From the NCBI GenBank assembly GCA_030597965.1, contig JAUVQU010000009.1, positions 1 through 24,501 on the forward strand: a stretch of DNA of 24,501 nucleotides, read 5' to 3'. Positions 1 through 7,541 of the stretch are shown here, piece after piece; position 1 is the first letter of the stretch, and each line of letters opens with the position of its first letter. Source of the stretch: Cellvibrionaceae bacterium. GTDB lineage: Bacteria; Pseudomonadota; Gammaproteobacteria; Pseudomonadales; Cellvibrionaceae. Below the pieces are notes generated by a model, which worked only from the letters and a program-made list of their open reading frames with translations, did not search any database and was not told the origin of the DNA. The position numbers and the translations under genes are program-made.

Positions 1-603
1 TACGACAAGTGGTTTGATCGTCATAAAGTGGAGTATGCGCTGGAATTAAAGGCGATCAAGGAGCTTCTGCCGAAGGGTGGGCTGGGTGTAGAAGTGGGCG
101 CAGGTACTGGGCGATTTACTCAGCCGTTAGGAATTTCTTTAGGGGTAGAGCCATCTGAAGCTATGCGCAGCATAGCCATTAGTCGTGGTGTTAATGCTGT
201 GGATGGCACAGCAGAGTCTCTTTCGCTTGATAATGGCTCGTATGATTTTGCACTTTTTGTGACAGCAGATTGCTTTTTTGATGAGCCAGAACTGGCGTTT
301 AAAGAAGTGCATAGAGTACTAAAAACAGGCGGATTTATAATTGTTGGCCTAATAGATAAAAATAGTAAGTTAGGTAAAAAATACGAAAAAAATAAAAGTG
401 GAAGTAAGTTCTATAAGAACGCTCAATTTCATTCGGTTGAGGAAATACGGAGCTACCTAGAGGTGGCAGGGTTCGGTAACTTTGAATGCCGGCAAGCTAT
501 ATTGCCCGCAGATGTTGATGAAGGTTTAGAGTCGGCGATAAAGCAGGGTTATGGTGTAGGTTCTTTTGTTGTAATGCGGGGACAGAAGAAAGTTGATGCA
601 TAA
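1..603 (+). CDS. Class I SAM-dependent methyltransferase, 5'-truncated by the window edge
   Basis: The reading frame is open from the first base, giving YDKWFDRHKVEYALEL before a possible GTG at 28. The true start therefore probably lies upstream and only the C-terminal 200 residues are visible. The segment VEVGAGTGRF is the glycine-rich SAM-binding motif I, and LGVEPSEAM supplies the acidic residue that usually contacts the SAM ribose. FKEVHRVLKTGGFIIVG is the usual late strand and helix of Methyltransf_11/UbiE-like enzymes. The substrate cannot be told; these enzymes act on many small molecules. The gene converges with the glycosyltransferase, with 9 bp between the stop codons and no obvious hairpin terminator. 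The family call is solid, the substrate unknown. Confidence 0.85.
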   Translation, partial: YDKWFDRHKVEYALELKAIKELLPKGGLGVEVGAGTGRFTQPLGISLGVEPSEAMRSIAISRGVNAVDGTAESLSLDNGSYDFALFVTADCFFDEPELAFKEVHRVLKTGGFIIVGLIDKNSKLGKKYEKNKSGSKFYKNAQFHSVEEIRSYLEVAGFGNFECRQAILPADVDEGLESAIKQGYGVGSFVVMRGQKKVDA

Positions 604-612
604 CACGGTATT

Positions 613-1881
613 CTAATCGTCACTTTTTTTTAATTTCTCCAATGAGTTCTTAGCCTCAATCCACTGGCTCATATACTGCGTACTTTTATGTTGATGCTGT
701 TGCAGCATGGCACCGGTGAAATTATTTAACCGGTGTTCTTCTAGTGAGTTAATGCAGTTCTCGATTTTTTCTATTAGATTTTTCCAAGCGGTTTCTCGAT
801 TAAAGCGCTGGTTGTATATCGCAAAACCATTCTGTTGCTTTTCCTCCCAAAGTTTTTTGTCGTTGTAGAGTTTTACAGCGGCATCGGCAATGGCTTGTGC
901 GTCATTTTCAATTAATCCTGAAAAGGGCAGCTCACCTCGAATCGCTTCTGCACCGATGCTGGTGGTGATGGTGGGTGTGCCGGCACTCATGGCGTCGGTC
1001 ACTTTGCCTTTTAATCCTGCGCCGTATTGCAGCGGGGCGAGATTAATTCGGGCGTTTTTCATGACCTCTGTGGCGGATTCAGCCCAGCCTTTGACTAAGA
1101 AGCCCTGCTTTTCATTGTGCAGTGCGGTGGCTTTGGGCGGTGTGTAGGCTCCGTAAATATGCAGTTCTGCTTTGGGTAGTTTTTTTCTAATGAGTGGCCA
1201 GATGGATTCTTTTAAAAAACGTACGGCATCCCAGTTGGGCGGGTGGCGAAAGTTACCGATGGAAATAAAGTGATCGCGTTCTTCAAGATTGGGAAGAGCG
1301 TTTTGTTCTTTCTCGCTTATTGGGTCGAGCATAAAAGGGCGATAAGCCAGCATCGCTGGATCAATATTAAAAAGGTCGGTCAGTAATTCGAGTTCAACTT
1401 CTGAAATAATAAAGGATAAATCACAGCGCAAAATGGACGCGATTTCTCTTTTTGCCAGTTCGGTAAACAGCAGTGCTTTATTTAAGGTTGGGTTTATTTC
1501 TTTCGTTTTTTTGAAGTGATCGTGCCGGGCATGGCGCAGAAAGAAAAGATCGGACGTATCTAAGAGTCGTAGTGCATCGGGACACTGTTTGGCTACACGC
1601 CAGCTGAATTGCTCTTCCATCATAAAACGGTCGAACATTACTGCATCGGGGCTCAGCTCTTTAATAAAGTTGTCAAAGCTATCGCTGTTTAATTCGATGT
1701 CCGCCATTTGGATGCCCAGACTTTCCAGGTTGAACATATGGTCTGTTCGAGCGGCGGGTGTAGCAAAGGTTACTTGCCAACCGGATTGCAGAAAACATTC
1801 CAGCAGTGCAATGACGTGGGAGCCTGCGGCAGAGGAGTTAGGCTCTGGCCAGACGTAGCCGATGACTAACAGGGAACGCAT
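613..1881 (-). CDS. GT-B fold glycosyltransferase (group 1/GT4-like)
   Basis: A 422-residue protein. The N-terminal half begins with a strand and proline-rich loop (LLVIGYVWPEPNSSAAGSH) typical of the acceptor domain of GT-B enzymes. The C-terminal half has ISIGNFRHPPNWDAV (about 207-220) and GAGLKGKVTDAMSAGTP (287-303), followed by GAEAI, matching the nucleotide-sugar binding region of group 1 transferases. The tail after about residue 370 is Gln- and Lys-rich and probably helical. Its ATG directly follows the thiG stop (TAAATG), so it is most likely translated with thiG and transcribed from the TPP-riboswitch promoter. A glycosyltransferase is not a thiamine enzyme. It may simply be a passenger in the operon, or it may act on surface polysaccharide. 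Donor and acceptor are unknown. Confidence 0.8.
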   Translation of the reverse strand: MRSLLVIGYVWPEPNSSAAGSHVIALLECFLQSGWQVTFATPAARTDHMFNLESLGIQMADIELNSDSFDNFIKELSPDAVMFDRFMMEEQFSWRVAKQCPDALRLLDTSDLFFLRHARHDHFKKTKEINPTLNKALLFTELAKREIASILRCDLSFIISEVELELLTDLFNIDPAMLAYRPFMLDPISEKEQNALPNLEERDHFISIGNFRHPPNWDAVRFLKESIWPLIRKKLPKAELHIYGAYTPPKATALHNEKQGFLVKGWAESATEVMKNARINLAPLQYGAGLKGKVTDAMSAGTPTITTSIGAEAIRGELPFSGLIENDAQAIADAAVKLYNDKKLWEEKQQNGFAIYNQRFNRETAWKNLIEKIENCINSLEEHRLNNFTGAMLQQHQHKSTQYMSQWIEAKNSLEKLKKSDD

Positions 1882-2667
1882 TTATTTACTGTGCCAAAAA
1901 GGTTGTCCGATAACAGGCGTCGATGGTGATGCGGTCTCTTTCTGAACCATCAGTCCTGCTTCAAATGCATTTCTTCCTGCGTCAATCGCTTGCGCAAAGG
2001 CTTTGGCCATTTGTGGTGGGGTTTGTGCTTTTGCTACGGCGGTGTTGAGCAGAACGCCATCAAAGCCCATTTCCATGGCTTCGGCTGCCTGTGATGGTGC
2101 GCCGAGTCCCGCATCAATGATCAGTGGAGTGTCGGGCAGGCGTTCACGCAGGGTGCGCAGGTTGTACTTGTTCATTAAACCTTGGCCGGTGCCGATAGGT
2201 GCGCCCCAGGGCATGATGACTTCGCAGCCGGCATCCAATAATTTTTGTGCCACGATTAGATCGTCGGTGGTGTAGGGCAGGACTTTAAAACCTTTCTTAA
2301 TGAGTTCTGCGGCGGCTTCTATTAAGCCGTATGGATCGGGTTGCAGGTTGTAGTCGTCACCGATGACTTCTAATTTAATCCATTCGGTATCAAAGATTTC
2401 CCGCGACATCTCTGCGAGTGTAATGGCTTCTTTTGCCGACTTGCAGCCAGCGGTGTTGGGCAACAGTTTGCAACCACTGTCTTTAATGAAATCCCATATC
2501 GCTGCGCCGTCTTGTTCGCTGGGATTTTGACGGCGTAGTCCCAGTGTGACGATATCGCATTCAGAGGCTGTGATAGCATCGCGCATAATTTGCGGCGACG
2601 GATAGAGTGCAGTGCCGAGTAAAAAGCGGCTGTTAAAGGTCTCTCCGTATAGCGTGAAGTTACCCAT
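1882..2667 (-). CDS. thiG: Thiazole synthase ThiG
   Basis: ThiG forms the thiazole phosphate ring of thiamine from 1-deoxy-D-xylulose 5-phosphate, dehydroglycine and the ThiS thiocarboxylate. The protein has the family's TIM-barrel landmarks: FNSRFLLGTALYPSP at the N-terminus, LPNTAGCKSAKEA, EWIKLEVIGDD with the Schiff-base lysine at about residue 98, MPWGAPIGTGQGL for phosphate binding, and DAGLGAPSQAAEAMEMGFDG near the end. I chose the ATG at 2667 (261 aa, usual family length). It has AGAGG five bases upstream and starts right at the conserved FTLYGETF strand. An in-frame ATG at 2733 would add 22 residues but lacks a ribosome site. The frame stays open further upstream to a TGA just past thiS. 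The stop abuts the glycosyltransferase ATG. Confidence 0.93.
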   Translation of the reverse strand: MGNFTLYGETFNSRFLLGTALYPSPQIMRDAITASECDIVTLGLRRQNPSEQDGAAIWDFIKDSGCKLLPNTAGCKSAKEAITLAEMSREIFDTEWIKLEVIGDDYNLQPDPYGLIEAAAELIKKGFKVLPYTTDDLIVAQKLLDAGCEVIMPWGAPIGTGQGLMNKYNLRTLRERLPDTPLIIDAGLGAPSQAAEAMEMGFDGVLLNTAVAKAQTPPQMAKAFAQAIDAGRNAFEAGLMVQKETASPSTPVIGQPFWHSK

Positions 2668-2809
2668 GAGTGCCTCTGCAAGTGTAATCTTTGGATTCTG
2701 AGGAGGAAGTTTCGCGCGCAGCGAATGGTGCATACAAATGATATGTGACTGAGTGAGTACGGAGCTGTTGAAGCCGGGATGTGAAAAGTACTTTTGTGGT
2801 CGTGCTCAT
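2660..2809 (-). CDS. Possible 49-residue ORF between thiS and thiG
   Basis: A short frame lies in the otherwise empty 143 bp between thiS and thiG. Its ATG comes one base after the thiS stop (TAACATG), with a perfect AGGAGG eight bases before it. Its TAA overlaps the thiG start by 8 bases. The predicted peptide begins MSTTTKVLFTSRLQQLRTHS and is rich in Ser, Thr, His and Arg, with no family I recognise. It could be a real small protein or a coupling ORF that delivers ribosomes to thiG. It could also be an accident: the AGGAGG lies within the Gly-Gly-Gly codons that ThiS needs anyway. The last option is quite possible. Confidence 0.25.
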   Translation of the reverse strand: MSTTTKVLFTSRLQQLRTHSVTYHLYAPFAARETSSSESKDYTCRGTHG

Positions 2810-2810
2810 G

Positions 2811-3023
2811 TTAACCGCCTCCTACGGGTGTGACTACGTCGATTTGGTCCTTAGCGCTAAGTTGTGTGTTGTCATAGAGGGAGCGAGGTACAAAATCACC
2901 GTTAATGGCTACGGCGACCTTCTTGCTGGTAAATTCCCATAGCTCTAATGCCTGCTGCAAAGAGAGCCCGGCTACGATACTACTTGGCTCCCCGTTAAGA
3001 CTGATTTCAACTGAGTTGGTCAT
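2811..3023 (-). CDS. thiS: Sulfur carrier protein ThiS
   Basis: A 70-residue ubiquitin-fold sulfur carrier. It is adenylated and thiocarboxylated on its C-terminal glycine and hands sulfur to ThiG. The beta-grasp pattern is clear: VEISLNGEP, then the helix SLQQALELW, then KKVAVAINGDFVPRS, then DQIDVVTPVGGG with the obligatory terminal Gly-Gly. I start it at the ATG at 3023 (MTNSVEIS), the usual family length; a longer frame reaching 3107 only repeats thiO sequence in another register. The start lies inside thiO, whose stop is at 3007, giving a 17-base overlap and probable translational coupling. Confidence 0.93.
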   Translation of the reverse strand: MTNSVEISLNGEPSSIVAGLSLQQALELWEFTSKKVAVAINGDFVPRSLYDNTQLSAKDQIDVVTPVGGG

Positions 3024-4104
3024 GGGTGGTTTCTGTTTTAGAAAATTTATTAAGCGTTTGTTCCAGCACGGCGGGAGCCAGTAAATAACCATGGCGATAG
3101 AGGCCATTAATTTGTATGACGTTTGTATCGCCGATTTTATATTCCGCGGTGTGTGGCAGGTTGTCCATAAAGGCTGGTCGAAGGTTTACGTCTGTTTCTA
3201 TGATCCGAGCTTCTGCAAAGGCTGGATTGAGCGTGTACAGGGCGCTGGACAACTCCATGGAGGATTGCAGGCTGATGTTGCTCAGGTCTTCGCTTTCAAT
3301 TTCTGTTGCACCAATAATGTAGCGGTCATTGCCTTTCGGTACGACGTAGAGTTTGTAGCGTGGGTGCATTAAACGTACTGGGTGAGTGAGTTTAACTTCA
3401 GGGCACTCGACCCACATAACTTCACCGCGAACACCGCGCAGGGGCTGGCTGGTTTCTTTTTTTGCTCCCATGCCTCTGCAATCGAGAATGGTATCGGCGT
3501 CGATTGTTTTATTATTGGCTAAGTCATCAAGCTCAATGGGCGTATGTTCATGGCACTTTCCGCCGAGCGTTCGAATTCTTTGCAGCAAATTATCCAGCAG
3601 TTGTCGGTTATCCAGATAGGCTTCATCCGGCAAGTACAGGCCTTCGTTAAAATGCGCTAGCGCGGGTTCCAGCTTGGTGATCTGTGATTGATTCAGTGGT
3701 TTGCTGTTTTGCTTGCTGCCCAGTTTGCCTTCCAGGTCTCGATGAAATTGTTGCAGTTCGGTTCGGTCTTGTGGGTGTGCGACGACGACACTGCCGGTTG
3801 CGTCATATTGAACAGGAGGGTGATCGGGCAGGGCTTTGTTGAGTGACTGAATCCACTCTGGCCAGATTTGCAGGCTGCGCAGTCCCAGGTTATAAATTTC
3901 GCGTTCAGAAGCGACGACTTCACTAAGTGGGGAGATCATAGCGGCGGCGGTGCGTGCTGCTGAAGGGGACTGTTCAAAGCTTCCCGCTTCATAAAGGCTG
4001 ACTTGTTGGCCCGCTTCAAGTAATTGCCAGGCGCTCAAACGACCCAGTAACCCAGCGCCAAGAATGGCGATTCGGCTTGAGTGTTGTGAGGCAGAGTTTG
4101 TCAT
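3007..4104 (-). CDS. thiO: Glycine oxidase ThiO (FAD-dependent)
   Basis: ThiO oxidises glycine to the imine used by ThiG; it replaces ThiH in many aerobic bacteria. The 365-residue protein opens with the dinucleotide-binding motif RIAILGAGLLG (GAGLLG at 16-21) followed by SLYEAG, whose Glu normally binds the FAD ribose. Later landmarks are SAARTAAAMISPLSE, LRGVRGEVMWVECP, KLYVVPKGNDRYIIGATE and the family's C-terminal GLYRHGYLLAPAV. The ATG at 4104 has GAGAG six bases upstream. It is the first gene after the TPP riboswitch, so thiamine pyrophosphate should shut it off, and it overlaps thiS. The other thiamine genes (thiC, thiD, thiE) are not in this window. Confidence 0.92.
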   Translation of the reverse strand: MTNSASQHSSRIAILGAGLLGRLSAWQLLEAGQQVSLYEAGSFEQSPSAARTAAAMISPLSEVVASEREIYNLGLRSLQIWPEWIQSLNKALPDHPPVQYDATGSVVVAHPQDRTELQQFHRDLEGKLGSKQNSKPLNQSQITKLEPALAHFNEGLYLPDEAYLDNRQLLDNLLQRIRTLGGKCHEHTPIELDDLANNKTIDADTILDCRGMGAKKETSQPLRGVRGEVMWVECPEVKLTHPVRLMHPRYKLYVVPKGNDRYIIGATEIESEDLSNISLQSSMELSSALYTLNPAFAEARIIETDVNLRPAFMDNLPHTAEYKIGDTNVIQINGLYRHGYLLAPAVLEQTLNKFSKTETTHDQLS

Positions 4105-4183
4105 ATTGGCTCTCTTTCAGGAGTGAAGTAGTGAGGAGAGCAGAAGGCGGGTTAAAGAAGTGTGGCGCGATTCTTATTGCCTT

Positions 4184-4289
4184 CTTGTTCCCTACGCAGG
4201 CATCAACCTGATCAGGTTCGACGAGTATTTCTCAGCACCTTATTCATCCAAGTTTGTATTCTTAAATGAGTTGTAAGGGCACCCCGACA
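4184..4289 (-). ncRNA. TPP (THI-element) riboswitch ahead of thiO
   Basis: Read on the minus strand, the leader contains the conserved blocks of the THI box in order: TCGGGGTGCCC, then GGTGCTGAGAAATAC, then GTCGAACCTGATCAGGTTGA, ending TGCCTGCGTAGGGAACAAG. GGGGTGC near the 5' end and GCGTAGGGAAC near the 3' end can form the P1/P3-side pairing. Some 80 bases separate it from the thiO ATG, leaving room for an expression platform. I see no terminator with a U-run there, so translational control by masking the ribosome site is more likely. The aptamer call rests on near-exact matches to the known consensus. Confidence 0.95.
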
Positions 4290-4299
4290 AGATATCGGC

Positions 4300-4328
4300 A
4301 GTCTACTGCGATACTGGTTGTACGGCAA
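4300..4328 (-). promoter_or_regulatory. Candidate promoter for the thiamine operon
   Basis: On the minus strand TTGCCG (-35, 4323-4328) and TAGACT (-10, 4300-4305) are separated by 17 bases. Each matches the sigma-70 consensus at four of six positions. A start about seven bases downstream would fall near 4293, just before the first conserved riboswitch block. Two small palindromes overlap it: GGTTG/CAACC at 4316-4330 and a near-perfect pairing across 4293-4313. The placement is attractive but the boxes are weak. Confidence 0.4.
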
Positions 4329-4361
4329 CCCTGTAGATCCTGGGTAGGACTTCTTGCGACT

Positions 4362-4387
4362 TGTAGGAGCTTGCCTGCAAGCGAATG
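4362..4387. repeat. REP-like palindromic element (GTAG head plus hairpin)
   Basis: The sequence TGTAGGAGCTTGCCTGCAAG followed by CGAATGG carries a GTAG tetranucleotide just ahead of a perfect GCTTGC-CT-GCAAGC palindrome at 4369-4382. This is the layout of the REP elements mobilised by RAYT (TnpA-REP) transposases, well known in Pseudomonas and related gammaproteobacteria. It sits in the 80-odd bases between the end of xseA and the thiamine promoter, a typical intergenic site, where it may also help end xseA transcription. I found only this one copy in the window, so family membership rests on resemblance. Confidence 0.5.
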
Positions 4388-4412
4388 GTTTTCTTGGGGG
4401 TCGGCAGCAGGA

Positions 4413-5780
4413 TTATGTGGTGTTTTTCACAAGGCTGGTAATAACGCCATCGGCTAACTTTGTCGTCAGTTCGTCACCAGGCTTAACTTGGTTTGAGCTA
4501 TGGATCACGTTGCCTGCCTTGTTATTGGTGATGGAATAGCCACGTTGTAGAGTGCTGAGTGGGCTGACGCTGTGCAGCAGTGCGGCTTGCTGTTCTAGTT
4601 TTTGACGGTTTTGGTTGAGTCCTTCAAGTATGAGGCGCTTAGCCTGCTGTGATAGCAGGCCAAGCCTTTGCTTTTGCTGTTGTATCTGAGTTTGTGGGTT
4701 AAGGGGCTTGCTGCGTAATTCCAGCTGCTCAAATTGAGACTTGGCGGATTGCAGCTTGTTCTTGATGGCGCGGGTTAGGCGTATCTCCAGATGATCGAGC
4801 TGTTGGTTCTGGTTTTGCAGTTTATCGCCGGGGTGTTGCAGGCGCGCTCGCAGATGTTTTAGGCGTTCGGCTTTGCTGGATAGTTGACGCTCTAACAGTT
4901 GCTCTAGAAATGATTCATACCCAGCAAACTGGCGCATAAGCCCTTCGCCGTCTGGTGTGGCAACTTCTGCGGCGGCGGAAGGTGTAGGGGCGCGCAGATC
5001 CGCAACAAAATCGGCAATAGTGACGTCCACTTCATGCCCGACGGCGCTAATGATGGGGATGCGACTGTTGGCGATGGCTCGAGCTACAGTTTCTTCGTTA
5101 AAAGGCCATAGGTCTTCCAGTGAGCCGCCACCACGACCAACGATTAAAAGGTCACAATCGCTGAGTCGATTGGCGGTATCCAATGCTTTTACAATTTGTG
5201 GTGCGGCATCGGCACCCTGAACCGCTACGGGAAAAATCGATACAGGCAGTGACGGGTAGCGACGCTCTAGTACATGGAGTATGTCGTGTATAGCGGCGCC
5301 CGTCGGGGAGGTGATTACGCCCAAGTGCCTTGGTGGGCTGGGCAGCTCATGTTTTAGACTGGCTTCAAATAACCCTTCTGTGTGTAAACGCTGTTTGAGT
5401 TCTTCATAGGCGCGTTGCAGTGCGCCGACTCCAGCGTCTTCCATGTGTTCGGCAATGAGTTGATAGTCACCACGACCTTCATAAATACTGACCCGAGCGC
5501 GGAGCAGTACTTGATCGCCTTGTTTGGGTGGTGTGCGAACGCGCATATTGCGGTTGCGGAACATAGCACAGCGTACCTGTGCGCCCGAATCCTTGAGGGT
5601 GAAATACCAGTGGCCGGATGAAGGGCGTGAGAAATTCGAGATTTCACCCTCAACCCAAATGATAGCTAGGTGTGTTTCTAGCAACTGTTTTGCTGTGCGG
5701 TTGAGCTGGCTAACACTGAGAATACGTTTTTCGGGCGTTGTCTCTGTGCTGTTATTTTCGCTGTAATAGATCTTAGTCAT
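4413..5780 (-). CDS. xseA: Exodeoxyribonuclease VII large subunit XseA
   Basis: The catalytic subunit of exonuclease VII, which with several XseB subunits digests single-stranded DNA from both ends in the cytoplasm. The 455-residue protein has the normal plan. An N-terminal OB-fold (about 20-115, with IIWVEGEISNF and GHWYFTLKD) is followed by the nuclease domain with PRHLGVITSPTGAAIHD, RGGGSLEDLW (216-225), GHEVD (248-252) and APTPSAAAE (264-272). A long Gln/Leu/Lys-rich coiled coil follows (about 280-410), and the end LQRGYSI is typical. It is divergent from guaB with 200 bp between the starts, as in many gammaproteobacteria. xseB is not in the window. Confidence 0.95.
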   Translation of the reverse strand: MTKIYYSENNSTETTPEKRILSVSQLNRTAKQLLETHLAIIWVEGEISNFSRPSSGHWYFTLKDSGAQVRCAMFRNRNMRVRTPPKQGDQVLLRARVSIYEGRGDYQLIAEHMEDAGVGALQRAYEELKQRLHTEGLFEASLKHELPSPPRHLGVITSPTGAAIHDILHVLERRYPSLPVSIFPVAVQGADAAPQIVKALDTANRLSDCDLLIVGRGGGSLEDLWPFNEETVARAIANSRIPIISAVGHEVDVTIADFVADLRAPTPSAAAEVATPDGEGLMRQFAGYESFLEQLLERQLSSKAERLKHLRARLQHPGDKLQNQNQQLDHLEIRLTRAIKNKLQSAKSQFEQLELRSKPLNPQTQIQQQKQRLGLLSQQAKRLILEGLNQNRQKLEQQAALLHSVSPLSTLQRGYSITNNKAGNVIHSSNQVKPGDELTTKLADGVITSLVKNTT

Positions 5781-5876
5781 GGGTGCATTGTGACAAAAGT
5801 TTAAGCTTTGGCACAGCCTTCAGTGGGCGCTTATCTCCAGGGGAAGAAACTTTTATAAATCCTTGGCGATTTCCAG

Positions 5877-5901
5877 TGGAATAGATGACTAATCTATTCC
5901 A
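5877..5901. promoter_or_regulatory. Perfect 10-bp inverted repeat between xseA and guaB
   Basis: TGGAATAGAT (5877-5886) and ATCTATTCCA (5892-5901) are exact reverse complements around a 5-base centre. The repeat ends 19 bases before the guaB -10 hexamer and so covers the expected -35 position, where no good -35 box exists. That is a natural place for a dimeric regulator. The site does not resemble the E. coli PurR box. Which protein binds it, if any, is unknown. Confidence 0.45.
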
Positions 5902-5926
5902 TAAGGAGGGACTTTTAACGTATAAT
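5897..5926 (+). promoter_or_regulatory. Candidate guaBA promoter
   Basis: A perfect -10 hexamer TATAAT lies at 5921-5926. The -35 region is poor: TTCCAT at 5897-5902 with an 18-base spacer is the best I find, and it is embedded in the right arm of the inverted repeat. An 8-base palindrome GGTTAACC (5931-5938) falls where transcription should begin. The expected leader before guaB is about 48 bases. The strong -10 with weak -35 suggests an activator or regulated start. Confidence 0.5.
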
Positions 5927-5980
5927 CGCCGGTTAACCTATTAGAAGTCATTCCACATAAGATTTAAGGTCGGATCGTTT

Positions 5981-7459
5981 ATGTTACGCATCGCTCAAGA
6001 AGCGCTTACCTTTGATGATGTCCTGCTGGTGCCTGGCTATTCAGCCATTACCGCCAAAGATGTTTCCCTGCAAACTCGCCTTACCAAGGACATTACGCTC
6101 AACATGCCCCTGGTATCCGCTGCGATGGATACTGTGACAGAGTCGCGTTTGGCCATTTCCATCGCGCAGGAAGGTGGCATCGGTATTATTCACAAGAGCA
6201 TGACCATCGAGCAGCAGGCCGCTGAAGTGCTTGCGGTGAAAAAATATGAAGCGGGGGTGGTAAAGGATCCAATCACTATTGAATCCAGCTCGACGGTTCG
6301 TGAGCTGATTGCATTGACTGCACAGAATAATTTCTCCGGTGTACCGGTTATGGAAAATGACGATCTTGTCGGTATTGTGACAGCGCGTGATGTGCGCTTT
6401 GAGAACAATATGGCCGCGACCGTTGCCAGTATCATGACGCCAAAAGAGAAATTGGTGACGGTGAAGGAAGGCGAGTCCTCAGAAGTAGTTCGTGAGTTGT
6501 TGCACAAGCACCGTATCGAAAAGGTATTGGTGGTCGGCGATGATTTCGAACTGAAAGGTTTAATCACCGTTAAGGATATGAATAAGGCCGCGCGTTATCC
6601 AAATGCCTGTAAAGACCCAGAAAGCCGTTTGCGTGTAGGTGCTTCTGTAGGCACCAGCCCGGATACGGATGACCGTGTGGCGGCATTGATTCAGGCGGGT
6701 GTGGATGTATTGGTCGTAGATACTGCTCACGGGCACTCTAAGAATGTGATTGATCGTGTCGCCAAGATCAAAGCCGATCACCCTGACGTTCAGGTGATCG
6801 GCGGTAATATTGCTACCGGTGCTGCAGCTATGGCGTTAGCCGCTGCCGGTGCCGATGGCGTGAAAGTAGGTATTGGTCCCGGTTCTATTTGTACTACTCG
6901 CATCGTCAGTGGTGTGGGGGTTCCGCAGATCAGTGCCATTGCCAATGTGGTTAAAGCGTTGGAGGGTACAGGCGTGCCAGTCATTGCCGACGGTGGCATT
7001 CGTTACTCTGGTGATATTGCTAAGGCGCTGGTTGCTGGTGCACACGCCGTGATGATAGGTTCTATGTTTGCCGGTACGGAAGAAGCGCCAGGTGAAGTAG
7101 AGCTGTATCAAGGTCGTACCTACAAGGCTTACCGAGGCATGGGTTCACTGGGTGCCATGGCTAAGACCCAAGGTTCATCAGATCGCTATTTTCAGGATGC
7201 CAGCCAAGGTGCTGAAAAATTGGTGCCGGAAGGCATTGAAGGCCGCGTACCTTACAAAGGCCCTATTTCGACCATTGTGCATCAAATGATGGGCGGCGTG
7301 CGCTCAGCCATGGGTTACACAGGTTCGATTAATATCGAAACCATGCGCAGCCAGCCTGAGTTTGTACGTGTGACTTCTGCCGGTATGGGTGAATCCCATG
7401 TGCACGATGTGCAGATCACCAAAGAGGCGCCAAACTATCCAGTGGGCGGCGGCCGTTAA
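5981..7459 (+). CDS. guaB: Inosine-5'-monophosphate dehydrogenase GuaB
   Basis: GuaB oxidises IMP to XMP with NAD+, the committed step to GMP. The 492 residues match the usual bacterial length. The N-terminus LTFDDVLLVPGYS leads into the TIM barrel, which is interrupted by two CBS domains (about 93-203, VKDPITIESSSTVREL to LKGLITVKDM). KVGIGPGSICTTR carries the catalytic cysteine at residue 304, ADGGIRYSGDIAKAL follows, and the mobile flap includes YRGMGSLGAM. The start ATG is certain from the conserved N-terminus, although its ribosome site is weak (AAGG eleven bases away). guaA follows after 82 bp containing a hairpin. Confidence 0.98.
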   Translation: MLRIAQEALTFDDVLLVPGYSAITAKDVSLQTRLTKDITLNMPLVSAAMDTVTESRLAISIAQEGGIGIIHKSMTIEQQAAEVLAVKKYEAGVVKDPITIESSSTVRELIALTAQNNFSGVPVMENDDLVGIVTARDVRFENNMAATVASIMTPKEKLVTVKEGESSEVVRELLHKHRIEKVLVVGDDFELKGLITVKDMNKAARYPNACKDPESRLRVGASVGTSPDTDDRVAALIQAGVDVLVVDTAHGHSKNVIDRVAKIKADHPDVQVIGGNIATGAAAMALAAAGADGVKVGIGPGSICTTRIVSGVGVPQISAIANVVKALEGTGVPVIADGGIRYSGDIAKALVAGAHAVMIGSMFAGTEEAPGEVELYQGRTYKAYRGMGSLGAMAKTQGSSDRYFQDASQGAEKLVPEGIEGRVPYKGPISTIVHQMMGGVRSAMGYTGSINIETMRSQPEFVRVTSAGMGESHVHDVQITKEAPNYPVGGGR

Positions 7460-7480
7460 GTTAAAAGTTGGTAAATGATT

Positions 7481-7508
7481 AAAAGGGTCAGCATTGTCTG
7501 ACCCTTTT
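7481..7508 (+). terminator. Hairpin between guaB and guaA
   Basis: AAAAGGGTCAG (7481-7491) and CTGACCCTTTT (7498-7508) pair perfectly over 11 bases around the loop CATTGT. The 3' side ends in only four T residues before ACG, so it is probably a partial terminator or an mRNA processing or stability hairpin rather than a full stop. It could lower guaA expression relative to guaB. Confidence 0.65.
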
Positions 7509-7541
7509 ACGTTTTAAATATTGCTCTAATCGAGATTACAG

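Noticed and set aside
2370..2681. 103-codon frame overlapping thiG in another register
   Set aside because: Lies over conserved ThiG codons and encodes no recognisable domain.
5877..5938. E. coli-type PurR operator at guaB
   Set aside because: The inverted repeat there (TGGAATAGAT arms) does not resemble the ACGCAAACGTTTGCGT-type box.
6190..6567. 125-codon minus-strand frame inside guaB
   Set aside because: Antisense to the CBS domains of GuaB with Ser/Thr-rich shadow composition; no start signal.
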